DNA from: Pseudomonas faucium
Lineage (GTDB): Bacteria; Pseudomonadota; Gammaproteobacteria; Pseudomonadales; Pseudomonadaceae
Assembly (NCBI RefSeq): GCF_021602585.1
Contig: NZ_BQIP01000006.1
Location: 124,001-188,000, forward strand
Direction of reading: 5' to 3'
DNA: 64,000 nt
The stretch's first letter is position 1; every line of letters begins with the position of its first letter. The notes under the pieces are model-generated. The model made no database searches, had not been told where the DNA came from, and saw nothing but the letters and a program-made list of their open reading frames with translations. Positions 1 through 7,228 of the stretch are shown piece after piece. The position numbers were made by a program, and so were the translations under genes.

Positions 1-1
1 G

Positions 2-30
2 TTGACACAGGGTCATCACAAGGGAATAAT
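2..30 (+). promoter_or_regulatory. sigma70-type promoter of tRNA-Met
   Basis: TTGACA at 2-7, a 17-bp spacer, and AATAAT at 25-30. The predicted start of transcription falls a few bases before the tRNA at 41. Seen directly in the sequence; use inferred from position. Confidence 0.7.
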
Positions 31-40
31 GCGCGCCATC

Positions 41-117
41 GGCTACATAGCTCAGTTGGTTAGAGCATAGCATTCATAATGCTGGGGTCCGGGGTTCAAG
101 TCCCTGTGTAGCCACCA
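41..117 (+). tRNA. tRNA-Met (CAT anticodon), elongator type
   Basis: A complete cloverleaf can be drawn. The acceptor stem ggctaca (41-47) pairs with tgtagcc (107-113). A D-arm contains agctcagttggttagagc. The anticodon loop is ttCATaa, with CAT at 75-77. The T-loop is gttcaag, and CCA is encoded at 115-117. A CAT anticodon can also belong to initiator tRNA or to tRNA-Ile2 after lysidine modification. The G-C closing pair and lack of the initiator GGG/CCC anticodon stem favour elongator Met. Confidence 0.93.
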
Positions 118-123
118 AACTTG

Positions 124-158
124 AAAAGGGCTTACCGCAAGGTAGGCCCTTTTCTTTT
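124..158 (+). terminator. intrinsic terminator after tRNA-Met
   Basis: The stem aaaagggcttacc / ggtaggccctttt with a short gcaa-like loop is followed by a T-rich run (ctttt). It lies 7 nt after the tRNA. Confidence 0.85.
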
Positions 159-186
159 GCCTGAAGAAAAGTTCAACGCCCTCCCC

Positions 187-798
187 TCAGCGCACGCCGG
201 CCACCACCACGGCCAGGCCCAGCCCGATCAATGCCACGCCGATCACCCGGTCGACCACCCGTTGGCGCTCGATCATCGCCTTGCGTAGCCCCGCACTCGA
301 GAAGAACACCGCCACCAGGCTGAACCACGCCCAGTGGGCGAACGACATGAACGCGCCATAGGCGAAATCCAGCGCCAGGGGCGCGCCCGGCTGCACCACC
401 TGGGTGTAGGCGCTGATCACGAACAGCATGGTCTTGGGGTTCAGTGCGTTGGTCAGGAAGCCGGTGCGCAGCACGGCCAGCAGGCTCGCCCCCGATGCCT
501 GCCCCTCCAGGCTCAGGCGCGCGGTGTTGGTGAGCGACTGGTAGCCCAGGTAGATCAGGTAGCCCGCGCCGAGCACCTTCATGGCCAGGAACAGCGCCGG
601 GCTCTGGCTGATGATCACGGCGATGCCCAGCACCGTGTACAGCACGTGCACCTGCACGCCCAGGGCAATGCCCACTGCCGCCGCGAGGCCAGCCTTGCGG
701 CCCTGGGCATAACTGCTGCGGGTGACCATGGCGAAATCGGCGCCGGGGCTGATCACGGCCAGGATGGTGAATAGGGCTACGGCGAGTAGTTCGGTCAC
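187..798 (-). CDS. LysE/RhtB family amino-acid exporter
   Basis: Inner-membrane permease of 203 aa, the usual size for the LysE/RhtB superfamily that exports amino acids or related small metabolites. The N-terminal hydrophobic helix carries the family-typical ISPGADFAMV stretch (about residues 17-26). About six hydrophobic segments follow, including SQSPALFLAMKVLGAGYLIYLG and the C-terminal ALIGLGLAVVVAGVR. The start is GTG, preceded by AAGGA about 9 nt upstream. A LysR regulator is transcribed divergently at 960, the classic LysE/LysG arrangement, so that regulator probably controls this exporter. The substrate cannot be read from sequence. Confidence 0.9.
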   Translation of the reverse strand: MTELLAVALFTILAVISPGADFAMVTRSSYAQGRKAGLAAAVGIALGVQVHVLYTVLGIAVIISQSPALFLAMKVLGAGYLIYLGYQSLTNTARLSLEGQASGASLLAVLRTGFLTNALNPKTMLFVISAYTQVVQPGAPLALDFAYGAFMSFAHWAWFSLVAVFFSSAGLRKAMIERQRVVDRVIGVALIGLGLAVVVAGVR

Positions 799-959
799 GG
801 GAAAGCGTCCTTGATAGGCGATGAAAATGCACAGAGGCGCTGATTATCGAGGGCGGATAATTTCTGGAAAATCGATTTATAGTGGCGCTGATCTGCTAGT
901 TTTTTTCACAGATATTTATTGCCCCGCGAAGAGGCCCGCACTGACAACACAGGCCCCCT

Positions 960-1874
960 ATGAAACTGCCCCCACTCAGCGCCTTGCGCTACTTCGACAT
1001 TGCCGCCGAAACCGAAAGCTTCGTGCGCGCCGCCGAGCGCCTGCACGTCACCCACGGCGCAGTCAGCCGCCAGGTGCGCCTGCTCGAGGAAAGCCTGGGC
1101 ATCGAGCTGTTCGAGCGGCGCAACCGCGCCCTGTTCCTCACCCCCGCCGGCCGCACCCTGCATGGCACCACCCAGGCGATCTTCGAACAACTCGAAGGCG
1201 CCGTGCAGCGCCTGCAGCAGCAGGAACGCGACAATGTGCTGGTGCTGTCCTGCGAACCGACCATTGCCATGCGCTGGCTGATCCCGCGCCTGCCCCGCTT
1301 CCACGCCGCACACCCAGACTTGCACCTGCACCTGGTGGCCGCCGGCGGCCCGGTGGACTTCGCGCGCAACGGTATCGACCTGGCGCTGCGCCGCGATGAC
1401 TTCCACTGGCCAGGCAGCGTGCACAGCCGCAAGGTCTGCGACGAATGGATCGGCCCGGTTTGCCGCGATGGCGGCACCCCGCTCGAAGGCCAGCGCCTGC
1501 TACACAGCAGCACCCGCCCAAGCGCCTGGCCCGACTGGCTGCGCCTGAGCGGCCAGCCGTTGCGCCGCAGCCAACGCAGCGATTACCAGCACTTCTACCT
1601 GTCGCTGCAGGCCGCCAGCGCAGGCCTGGGCCTGGCCATCGCCTCGGCACTGATGGTGCGCGACGAACTCGACAGCGGGCAGTTGCACGCCCCCTTCGGC
1701 TTCCTGCGCGATGGCTCCAGCTACCACCTGCTCAGCCCGCAGCCGCTAGGCGATGGCGGCAAGCGCCAGCGCTTCGCCGACTGGGTGGCCGGCGAAAGCC
1801 AGGCCTGCCTCGCTCAGCTGGGTTTGACGCAGAACGACGAGCCGGCGCTGCCATCGCCGCCCCAGGTGCGGTAA
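960..1874 (+). CDS. LysR family transcriptional regulator (GcvA-like)
   Basis: 304 aa, normal LysR length. The N-terminal winged HTH (about residues 5-65) contains SFVRAAERLHVTHGAVSRQVRLLEE, the GcvA/AmpR-like form with the LPPLSALRYF opening. Residues about 90-290 form the periplasmic-binding-like effector domain. It is divergent from the LysE exporter, with a 161-bp gap that should hold both promoters and the operator, so the exporter is the likely target. The last 61 bp overlap convergently with the M15-like gene on the other strand. The C-terminal tail (QNDEPALPSPPQVR) is therefore read through the end of that gene and may be poorly conserved. Confidence 0.9.
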   Translation: MKLPPLSALRYFDIAAETESFVRAAERLHVTHGAVSRQVRLLEESLGIELFERRNRALFLTPAGRTLHGTTQAIFEQLEGAVQRLQQQERDNVLVLSCEPTIAMRWLIPRLPRFHAAHPDLHLHLVAAGGPVDFARNGIDLALRRDDFHWPGSVHSRKVCDEWIGPVCRDGGTPLEGQRLLHSSTRPSAWPDWLRLSGQPLRRSQRSDYQHFYLSLQAASAGLGLAIASALMVRDELDSGQLHAPFGFLRDGSSYHLLSPQPLGDGGKRQRFADWVAGESQACLAQLGLTQNDEPALPSPPQVR

Positions 1875-2395
1875 CCGGCTGTGTCGATGTGGATGCGCCC
1901 CGTGGGGTAACGCCCCAGGCCCATGTTCCAGGCCTGCCCGTATTGCTGCCAGAAGCGGCACAGCGGGTTGGGGTCGGCCCCGCCCGGCAGCAGCATGTCG
2001 ACCGCGAAGGCACGGCTATGGGCGCTGCCCACGGCGCCGCCGGCGCAACGGTTGAGGCTGGGTTCGCGGTAGGCGGACACCACCTCGAACTGGCGCAGGA
2101 TGCCTTGCTCGCCCAGGGCCTTGAGCAGCGCCAGCGTCGAGCGCACCGCCGGCCAGTTGGCAGACGGCGGCACGGCAAACGGTGAAGCCCGGCACAGCTT
2201 CCAGTCCGAGGCCGAGCGCAGCAGCTGGTGAATCGGTACCACGCCATACAGGCGGGCCTGCACCAGCATTTCACGAAAGGGCCGGGTCTGATGGTCCCCG
2301 GCCCACTGGGCGAACATCCACAGGTCACGCTCATCGGCCTGGGCCGTGCCCATCAGCAACGCCAGCGCCATCAACCCGCCTTTTGCACGTTTCAT
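1814..2395 (-). CDS. secreted M15-type peptidase-like protein (D-Ala-D-Ala carboxypeptidase fold)
   Basis: 193 aa from ATG at 2395, which has a GGAG-containing site upstream and opens a clear signal peptide (MKRAKGGLMALALLMGTAQA). The mature part has the M15A-like zinc signature SAHSRAFAVD (S-x-H-x6-D) and a downstream H-I-D (RIHIDT). These fit the two His and one Asp ligands of peptidase M15. The usual Gly of SxHxxGxAxD is Ala here. The likely role is peptidoglycan peptide trimming in the periplasm, but activity is inferred. In-frame codons continue upstream to about 2560, but that stretch lacks a signal peptide and a good ribosome site. Confidence 0.75.
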   Translation of the reverse strand: MKRAKGGLMALALLMGTAQADERDLWMFAQWAGDHQTRPFREMLVQARLYGVVPIHQLLRSASDWKLCRASPFAVPPSANWPAVRSTLALLKALGEQGILRQFEVVSAYREPSLNRCAGGAVGSAHSRAFAVDMLLPGGADPNPLCRFWQQYGQAWNMGLGRYPTGRIHIDTAGYRTWGGDGSAGSSFCVKPS

Positions 2396-2462
2396 TCCTG
2401 CTCCCCCTGCTCCACCATGAGCACGGCCGCCAACCCTGGCGGCTGCTGACAAGGAGTTAAGC

Positions 2463-3617
2463 ATGCACAAGATGGCCTTACCGAGCCTGGCCGCCCTCGC
2501 CTTCAGCGGCGTGGCCCTGGCAGATGCGCGCATCGACCTGGGCGACAGCCAGCGCGTCACCCGCCTGTTCGCCTACCCCAACAACTGCCACGTGATCTGC
2601 TTTCGCGACTGGACGCTGGAGCAGACCGTCGAGCACTACCTGACCCAGAGCGTGCGCCGCGATGGCCACGCCAACGCACAGGTGCAGGTGAGCCGCCAGG
2701 GTGACCGGCTGCACGCGACCATCAGCCAGGTGCCCGCCAGCTATGCCGAGCCGCTGCGCCAGCTGCTCGCCAGCGGCGAGCTGGCCTACCAGGGCGCCAG
2801 CCAGCTGAACAAGGACGGCAAATGGGCCTACGACTGGTACCTGTTCCTGCCGCTGGGCATGGCCCTGCAGAACCGGCGCAGCATCGAACTGCTGCACTTC
2901 CCGCCCGACTATTCGCTGACCCAGGCCCAGGACTACCTGCGCTCCAACACCACCGACCGCTGGGCCGAGTTGCTGACCTTCAACGGTGTGCCAGCCAACC
3001 AGACAGCGGCCTACCAGACCATCATCGACATCGCCCCGATCGCCGCACCGGCCAGCGCAGGCGACGCCCTGAAAGGCACCTACAGCTACTTCAAGGACTA
3101 TCAGCTGCGCATGGTCAGGGAAATGGCCCTGCAAGACGCCAGCAAGCCCCTGCCGATGGTGGCCTTCGGCGCTCCGGTGCGCAGCTGGATCCAGCAGCAG
3201 TACGGGCCACAGGTGGCTGTGCTGGGCCTGGTCGGCATCAGCCCGCAAGCAGGCGCCACGGTTCCGGTGCTGGGCGCGAACCACCCCAGCGCGATCTGGT
3301 ATGCGGCAGACAAGGACAGCCACGGCGGCAACCAGGACGAGGCCGATGCGGCGGGGCTGAAGATGATGGGCCAGGACCTGACGGCGGCGTGCTGGCAGGC
3401 GGGAATGGGGCGTAATCAACAAGCCGATGCCCGCTCGACCCTGCAGGAGTGCTCGAACAAGTGGCAGGTGGCGCAGAAGAAGCAGACCTGCGAGCTGTTC
3501 TTCCGCACCGTGCGCCAGTACACGCCGGAGCAGGCGGCGGCCAAGTGCAATAGCGGGGGCGTGAAAAGAAGCCTGATGGATTTGCGCAAGCCGGTCGAGG
3601 GAGTGCAGGGGCTTTGA
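2463..3617 (+). CDS. secreted protein of unknown function (384 aa)
   Basis: ATG at 2463 after aaggag. The signal peptide is MHKMALPSLAALAFSGVALA with cleavage after ALA. The mature protein has paired cysteines near the N-terminus (NNCHVICF) and several towards the C-terminus (CW, CSNKW, CELF, AKC), suggesting disulphides in the periplasm. I recognise no catalytic motif. It starts 67 bp from the divergent M15-like gene, so both secreted proteins may share a control region. A REP palindrome follows the stop. Confidence 0.8.
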   Translation: MHKMALPSLAALAFSGVALADARIDLGDSQRVTRLFAYPNNCHVICFRDWTLEQTVEHYLTQSVRRDGHANAQVQVSRQGDRLHATISQVPASYAEPLRQLLASGELAYQGASQLNKDGKWAYDWYLFLPLGMALQNRRSIELLHFPPDYSLTQAQDYLRSNTTDRWAELLTFNGVPANQTAAYQTIIDIAPIAAPASAGDALKGTYSYFKDYQLRMVREMALQDASKPLPMVAFGAPVRSWIQQQYGPQVAVLGLVGISPQAGATVPVLGANHPSAIWYAADKDSHGGNQDEADAAGLKMMGQDLTAACWQAGMGRNQQADARSTLQECSNKWQVAQKKQTCELFFRTVRQYTPEQAAAKCNSGGVKRSLMDLRKPVEGVQGL

Positions 3618-3633
3618 TCGGTATTGCCTGTAC

Positions 3634-3720
3634 CGGCCCTATCGCCGGCAAGCCGGCTCCCACGCTGATCCTGAGGCTTGTGGGATCCCTGTGGGAGCCG
3701 GCTTGCCGGCGATAGGGCCG
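3634..3720. repeat. paired REP palindrome (type 1, ccggcaagccggctccc)
   Basis: Two inverted REP units, cggccctatcgccggcaagc... and ...gcttgccggcgatagggccg, are separated by about 27 bp. Identical units recur throughout the window. Lies between converging genes. Confidence 0.9.
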
Positions 3721-3726
3721 CGACGA

Positions 3727-4182
3727 TCAGTCTTCGAGCAAGGTGCAGGCCATCACCAGCGCATCCTCGCGCCCGCCCGCCACCGGGTAGTAATCCCGCC
3801 GCCGGCCAATTTCATTGAAGCCATAGCGCTCGTACAACCGATACGCCGACTGGTTGCTGGCCCGCACTTCCAGGAAGCACTCCCGGCCATTGAGCTGGTA
3901 GGCCCGCGCCATCAGGTGCTCGAGCAGGCGCAAGCCCAGGCCGCAGCCCTGGTTCTCGGGCTTGACGGTGATATTGAGCAGGTGCGCCTCGTCGATGATC
4001 ACGTTGATCACCCCATGCCCCACCTGCTGCTGGCCATCGAACATCAACCACACTTCGTAGGACTTGAGCGCATCCTGGAAGATGCCGCGGGTCCAGGGGT
4101 GGCTGAACGCGGCATATTCGATCTTAAGCACGGCATCCAGATCCGCCTCGGTCATCGGGCGGAAACTGATCGAGTCACTCAT
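3727..4182 (-). CDS. rimI: ribosomal protein S18-alanine N-acetyltransferase
   Basis: GNAT acetyltransferase of 151 aa that acetylates the N-terminal alanine of ribosomal protein S18. Visible motifs are the acetyl-CoA loop ENQGCGLGLRLLEHL (Q/RxxGxG/A type, about residues 78-92) and EVRASNQSAYRLYERYGFNEIGRRRDYY near residues 104-132, typical of RimI. It overlaps the upstream psi-like gene by ATGA (4179-4182), so the two are translationally coupled. The same partnership, holD-rimI, exists in E. coli. Confidence 0.9.
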   Translation of the reverse strand: MSDSISFRPMTEADLDAVLKIEYAAFSHPWTRGIFQDALKSYEVWLMFDGQQQVGHGVINVIIDEAHLLNITVKPENQGCGLGLRLLEHLMARAYQLNGRECFLEVRASNQSAYRLYERYGFNEIGRRRDYYPVAGGREDALVMACTLLED

Positions 4183-5003
4183 TCAACGCTCTTCCAGCGC
4201 GCCATCAGCTGGCGCATCGCTTGCCAGACGTCCGCCTTGCGCTGCGGCTCGTCCATCAACAGTTCAAGGCCCGGCAACGCCCAGGCATCGCCCAGGCCGT
4301 CGAGCTTCAGGGCTTGGTAATAGGCCGTGTCGTCGACGCCGGCGGCGAAGCGCAGCGCCGGCAGGCCGACCAGCCACAGGCAGGTGCAGGGGGCCTCTTC
4401 CAGGCGCGCCTGGACGAAGCCCTGGACGAAATCACGCGCCGCATCCGGCCCCTGGTCCATGTTGCCGCGCACCAGCAGCGGCCAGCGCACCGGCTCGCCG
4501 ATGATCTGCGGCGCCTCCGGCAGGCCCGCGGCGCGCAGCATGTCCTTGAGCAGCAGGTAGGACGGGTCGCGGCTCTGGAACGGCTGGCCGGTGGCCAGTT
4601 CCACCAGCAGCAGGCAGCTGCCGGCGCGCAGCAGTTGCAGCGAGAAACGCGGCGGCGGCACCGGCGCCGGGCGTGGCGCGGGGGCCTGCGGCTCGGCCTC
4701 GACGGGCTTGGCAACCGGCTTGGGCGTGCTGCCTGGGCGTGGGATTTCGATTTTCGGGCGTTCGACGGAACGCGCCTGGGGCGCGGCCGGCGCCTCGCTT
4801 GCTGGCGCGGCGGCTGGCCTGCTCTGGAACTCGGCTTCTTCCACCGGAACCTGCGGCATCAGCAGCTCGGGGCGCGACGGTGCGGCGAACGGCAGTTCGG
4901 CGCGCGGCAGCCAATGCACCACTTGCATGGCGGAAAGGAAGGCGCGGCGGCGGGGCTCGGTCAGCAAGGCACGGGTATCCGGGGGGAACAAACAGTCGGG
5001 CAT
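4179..5003 (-). CDS. probable DNA polymerase III psi subunit (pseudomonad HolD, cryptic form)
   Basis: 274 aa from ATG at 5003; a TTG at 5033 is possible, but neither has a strong ribosome site. Residues about 22-40 (FLSAMQVVHWLPRAELP) resemble the N-terminal helix of E. coli psi that binds the tau/gamma clamp loader. A long Pro/Ala-rich linker (about 60-120) follows. The C-terminal half (FSLQLLRAGSCLLLVEL onward) resembles the globular psi fold. A cryptic, much longer psi next to rimI has been described in P. aeruginosa, which supports the call. TonB-like or hypothetical labels are likely to arise from the proline-rich linker. Confidence 0.7.
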   Translation of the reverse strand: MPDCLFPPDTRALLTEPRRRAFLSAMQVVHWLPRAELPFAAPSRPELLMPQVPVEEAEFQSRPAAAPASEAPAAPQARSVERPKIEIPRPGSTPKPVAKPVEAEPQAPAPRPAPVPPPRFSLQLLRAGSCLLLVELATGQPFQSRDPSYLLLKDMLRAAGLPEAPQIIGEPVRWPLLVRGNMDQGPDAARDFVQGFVQARLEEAPCTCLWLVGLPALRFAAGVDDTAYYQALKLDGLGDAWALPGLELLMDEPQRKADVWQAMRQLMARWKSVE

Positions 5004-5058
5004 TCTAACGCTGTTGGCCAGCGAGCGCCGCAACTGGTCGGCAGAAAGTTGTTGCCTG

Positions 5059-5143
5059 CACCGGCCCCATCGCCGGCAAGCCGGCTCCCACAGGGCTCGG
5101 TGGTGTACCTGTGGGAGCCGGCTTGCCGGCGATGGGGCCGGTG
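5059..5143. repeat. paired REP palindrome (type 1)
   Basis: caccggccccatcgccggca... and its inverted partner ...gccggcgatggggccggtg flank a short spacer. Lies between the divergent psi-like gene and mksF. Confidence 0.9.
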
Positions 5144-5253
5144 AATCCCCCAGATAAATCAGGGTTATGCCTCATTACAGACCAAGGGGTGAAATCCTCC
5201 CCCCCGGATGCAGTACAATCGCCCCCTTTTTACTTGGCAACGAGTAGACGCCA

Positions 5254-6531
5254 ATGATCGAACCCAAGCGCGTCCTGCGCGCCCTAGCCGAACACTGGGC
5301 CCTGATCGAGCCGCTGTGCGAGCGCTTCGACCAAGGCACCCTGAGCCTGGTCGAACTGCGCCAGCAACTGGGCCGCCAGCAAGTGGAAAGCACGCCGCAG
5401 GACATCACCCAGCTGCTCGACGTGTGGATCCGCCTGGATATCCTGGTGCCGGTGGCCAAGAGCCCGAACCGTTTCGAGCTCAACGCCCAGATCCACGACT
5501 TCCTCGCCTACCTGCGCCGCGAGCACCGCCTGGGCCTGTGCCTGGAGATCGAGGCCTACCTGCGCCACCTGGAGCGCCTGGCCGGGCACATCCAGGATGC
5601 CTTCGACAACCGCGACAGCGACGACCTGGCCCGCCAGCTGCGCCTGCTCGACATGCGCGTGCGCGACGTGCTCAAGAAGCTCGACAACGACGAGCAGGCG
5701 CTGGTGGCCGTGGCCGAACGGGCCAAGACCAGCAACCGCCAGATCCCGCTGCGCCAGCGCTACGCCGAAGTACTGGCGACCTGGGACGAGTACGTCGAGC
5801 CGATGATCCAGCTGGTCAACGCCGACGGCGCCTTCGAACAGGGCGTGCGCAAGGTCGAGACCGTGCTGCTCAAGCTGCTGGGCGAGCAGGCACGCCTGGG
5901 CCACCTGGTCGACGACGACATGCTGCTGCGCACCCACGCGCGCATCCTGGAGATGCAGACCAGCGCCCAGCTGACCCTGCGCCACGCCCGCGAACTGCTG
6001 CTGCCGCTGCGTGAAGAAGCGCGCCGGCACAACGCCGTGACCCGCGGCGCCGCACTGGCGCTGTCGGTGATCCGGCGCAAGGGCATCGATGCCGTGCCCC
6101 AGGCCGCCATGCCGCTGTTCACCCGCCCGCAGAGCACCTTCCTCGGCAGCGCCAGCCAGGTCGAGGCGTATGTCTACGCCCTGGCCCGCTTCGAGCCGAA
6201 ACCGGCCAAGTTCCCCAAGGCCCACAAGACCCACAGCGGCCCGTTGCCGCGCGCGCCACGCACGGTCAAGGAAATGCTCGAGCGCTGCGAAGACGCCCTG
6301 CCGCTGCCCGACCTGATGGTCTGGCTGCTGGAGCAGGAGCCCGAAGGCGCCACCGACGAACTGCTGTACTGGTTCTCGCGCCTGTCGCGGGAGAAGCGCT
6401 TCAAGCGCGAGCGCCTGGACCGTCGCGACTACACCACCCACGAACACCTGGTCAGCCTGCGCTCGTTCGCCCTGTCGTCCAGCCGCCAAGCGCAACCTGA
6501 AACCAACGCGAGCCCAGCCAATGCATCTTGA
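5254..6531 (+). CDS. mksF: MksF, kleisin subunit of the MksBEF condensin
   Basis: 425 aa, mostly helical. First gene of a three-gene operon whose last product is an SMC-like ATPase, the layout of the Pseudomonas MksFEB condensin. The kleisin bridges the MksB heads and recruits MksE, helping to compact and segregate the chromosome. The N-terminal region (VLRALAEHWALIEPLCERFDQG) looks like the winged-helix start of MukF-type kleisins, followed by long helices. A tacaat -10-like box lies at 5214-5219. The 3' end overlaps mksE by 11 bp. No MksG nuclease gene is adjacent. Confidence 0.85.
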   Translation: MIEPKRVLRALAEHWALIEPLCERFDQGTLSLVELRQQLGRQQVESTPQDITQLLDVWIRLDILVPVAKSPNRFELNAQIHDFLAYLRREHRLGLCLEIEAYLRHLERLAGHIQDAFDNRDSDDLARQLRLLDMRVRDVLKKLDNDEQALVAVAERAKTSNRQIPLRQRYAEVLATWDEYVEPMIQLVNADGAFEQGVRKVETVLLKLLGEQARLGHLVDDDMLLRTHARILEMQTSAQLTLRHARELLLPLREEARRHNAVTRGAALALSVIRRKGIDAVPQAAMPLFTRPQSTFLGSASQVEAYVYALARFEPKPAKFPKAHKTHSGPLPRAPRTVKEMLERCEDALPLPDLMVWLLEQEPEGATDELLYWFSRLSREKRFKRERLDRRDYTTHEHLVSLRSFALSSSRQAQPETNASPANAS

Positions 6532-7228
6532 TCTCTCCGAACTGTCCCAGCTCGCGCCGATCTTCCGCGAGCTGTTCAAAGGTTTCCACGTCAGCCGCCG
6601 CGACCCGGAAATGTACGCCCAGCTGTCGAACTTCCAGGACCAGTACCGCACCCTGTTCAAGGCCCTGGGCTTCGAGCTGGTGTGCGATACCCGCGGCTTC
6701 TACTACTTCGTCCCCGAGCAGGCCGCCGCCCAGGTCAACAAGACTGCCCAGCGCCTGTCGCTGTTCACCTTCATCCTGGTCGAGCACCTGGCCGACCAGG
6801 GCCGCGACCCGATGGCCGTGCTCGACGGCGGCAGCATCGGCCGCGACGAGTTGCCATCGCTGCTGGACAAGTACCGCGACCTGTTCCTGCAGGCCGAGGT
6901 GCAAACCGTCGAAGAGCTGGAAGAAAAGATCATGCGCCGCATGACCCAGCTGGGCTTCGCCCATGAGGAAGGCGGCATCTACCGCTTCCTGCCGCCGATG
7001 CACCGCTTCCTCGACGTGTGCCTGTCGGTGCAGCAGGACCGCGACCTGGCCGCCAGCCTGCACAGCGACCTGCCGCTGCCGACCCCGGTGCTGGTCGAGG
7101 AAGAAAGCCCCGAGGAACTGGCGCGCACCGACGACCCGCTCGACCTGACCCCGTTCGAGGCCGAGGAAAGCGAAGAAGAGGCCCTGGCCCGGGCGATCCG
7201 CGAAGAGCAACAGGAGATTGATGCATGA
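6521..7228 (+). CDS. mksE: MksE, accessory subunit of the MksBEF condensin
   Basis: 235 aa. The start ATG lies inside the 3' end of mksF and the stop overlaps mksB by ATGA, so expression of all three is tightly coupled. The MukE/MksE-like winged-helix body is seen as MHLDLSELSQLAPIFRELFKGFHVSRRD and the FYYFVPEQAAAQVNKTAQRLSLF segment. A strongly acidic tail (EAEESEEEALARAIREEQQE) ends the protein. The family role is to bind the kleisin and modulate the MksB ATPase heads. Confidence 0.85.
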   Translation: MHLDLSELSQLAPIFRELFKGFHVSRRDPEMYAQLSNFQDQYRTLFKALGFELVCDTRGFYYFVPEQAAAQVNKTAQRLSLFTFILVEHLADQGRDPMAVLDGGSIGRDELPSLLDKYRDLFLQAEVQTVEELEEKIMRRMTQLGFAHEEGGIYRFLPPMHRFLDVCLSVQQDRDLAASLHSDLPLPTPVLVEEESPEELARTDDPLDLTPFEAEESEEEALARAIREEQQEIDA

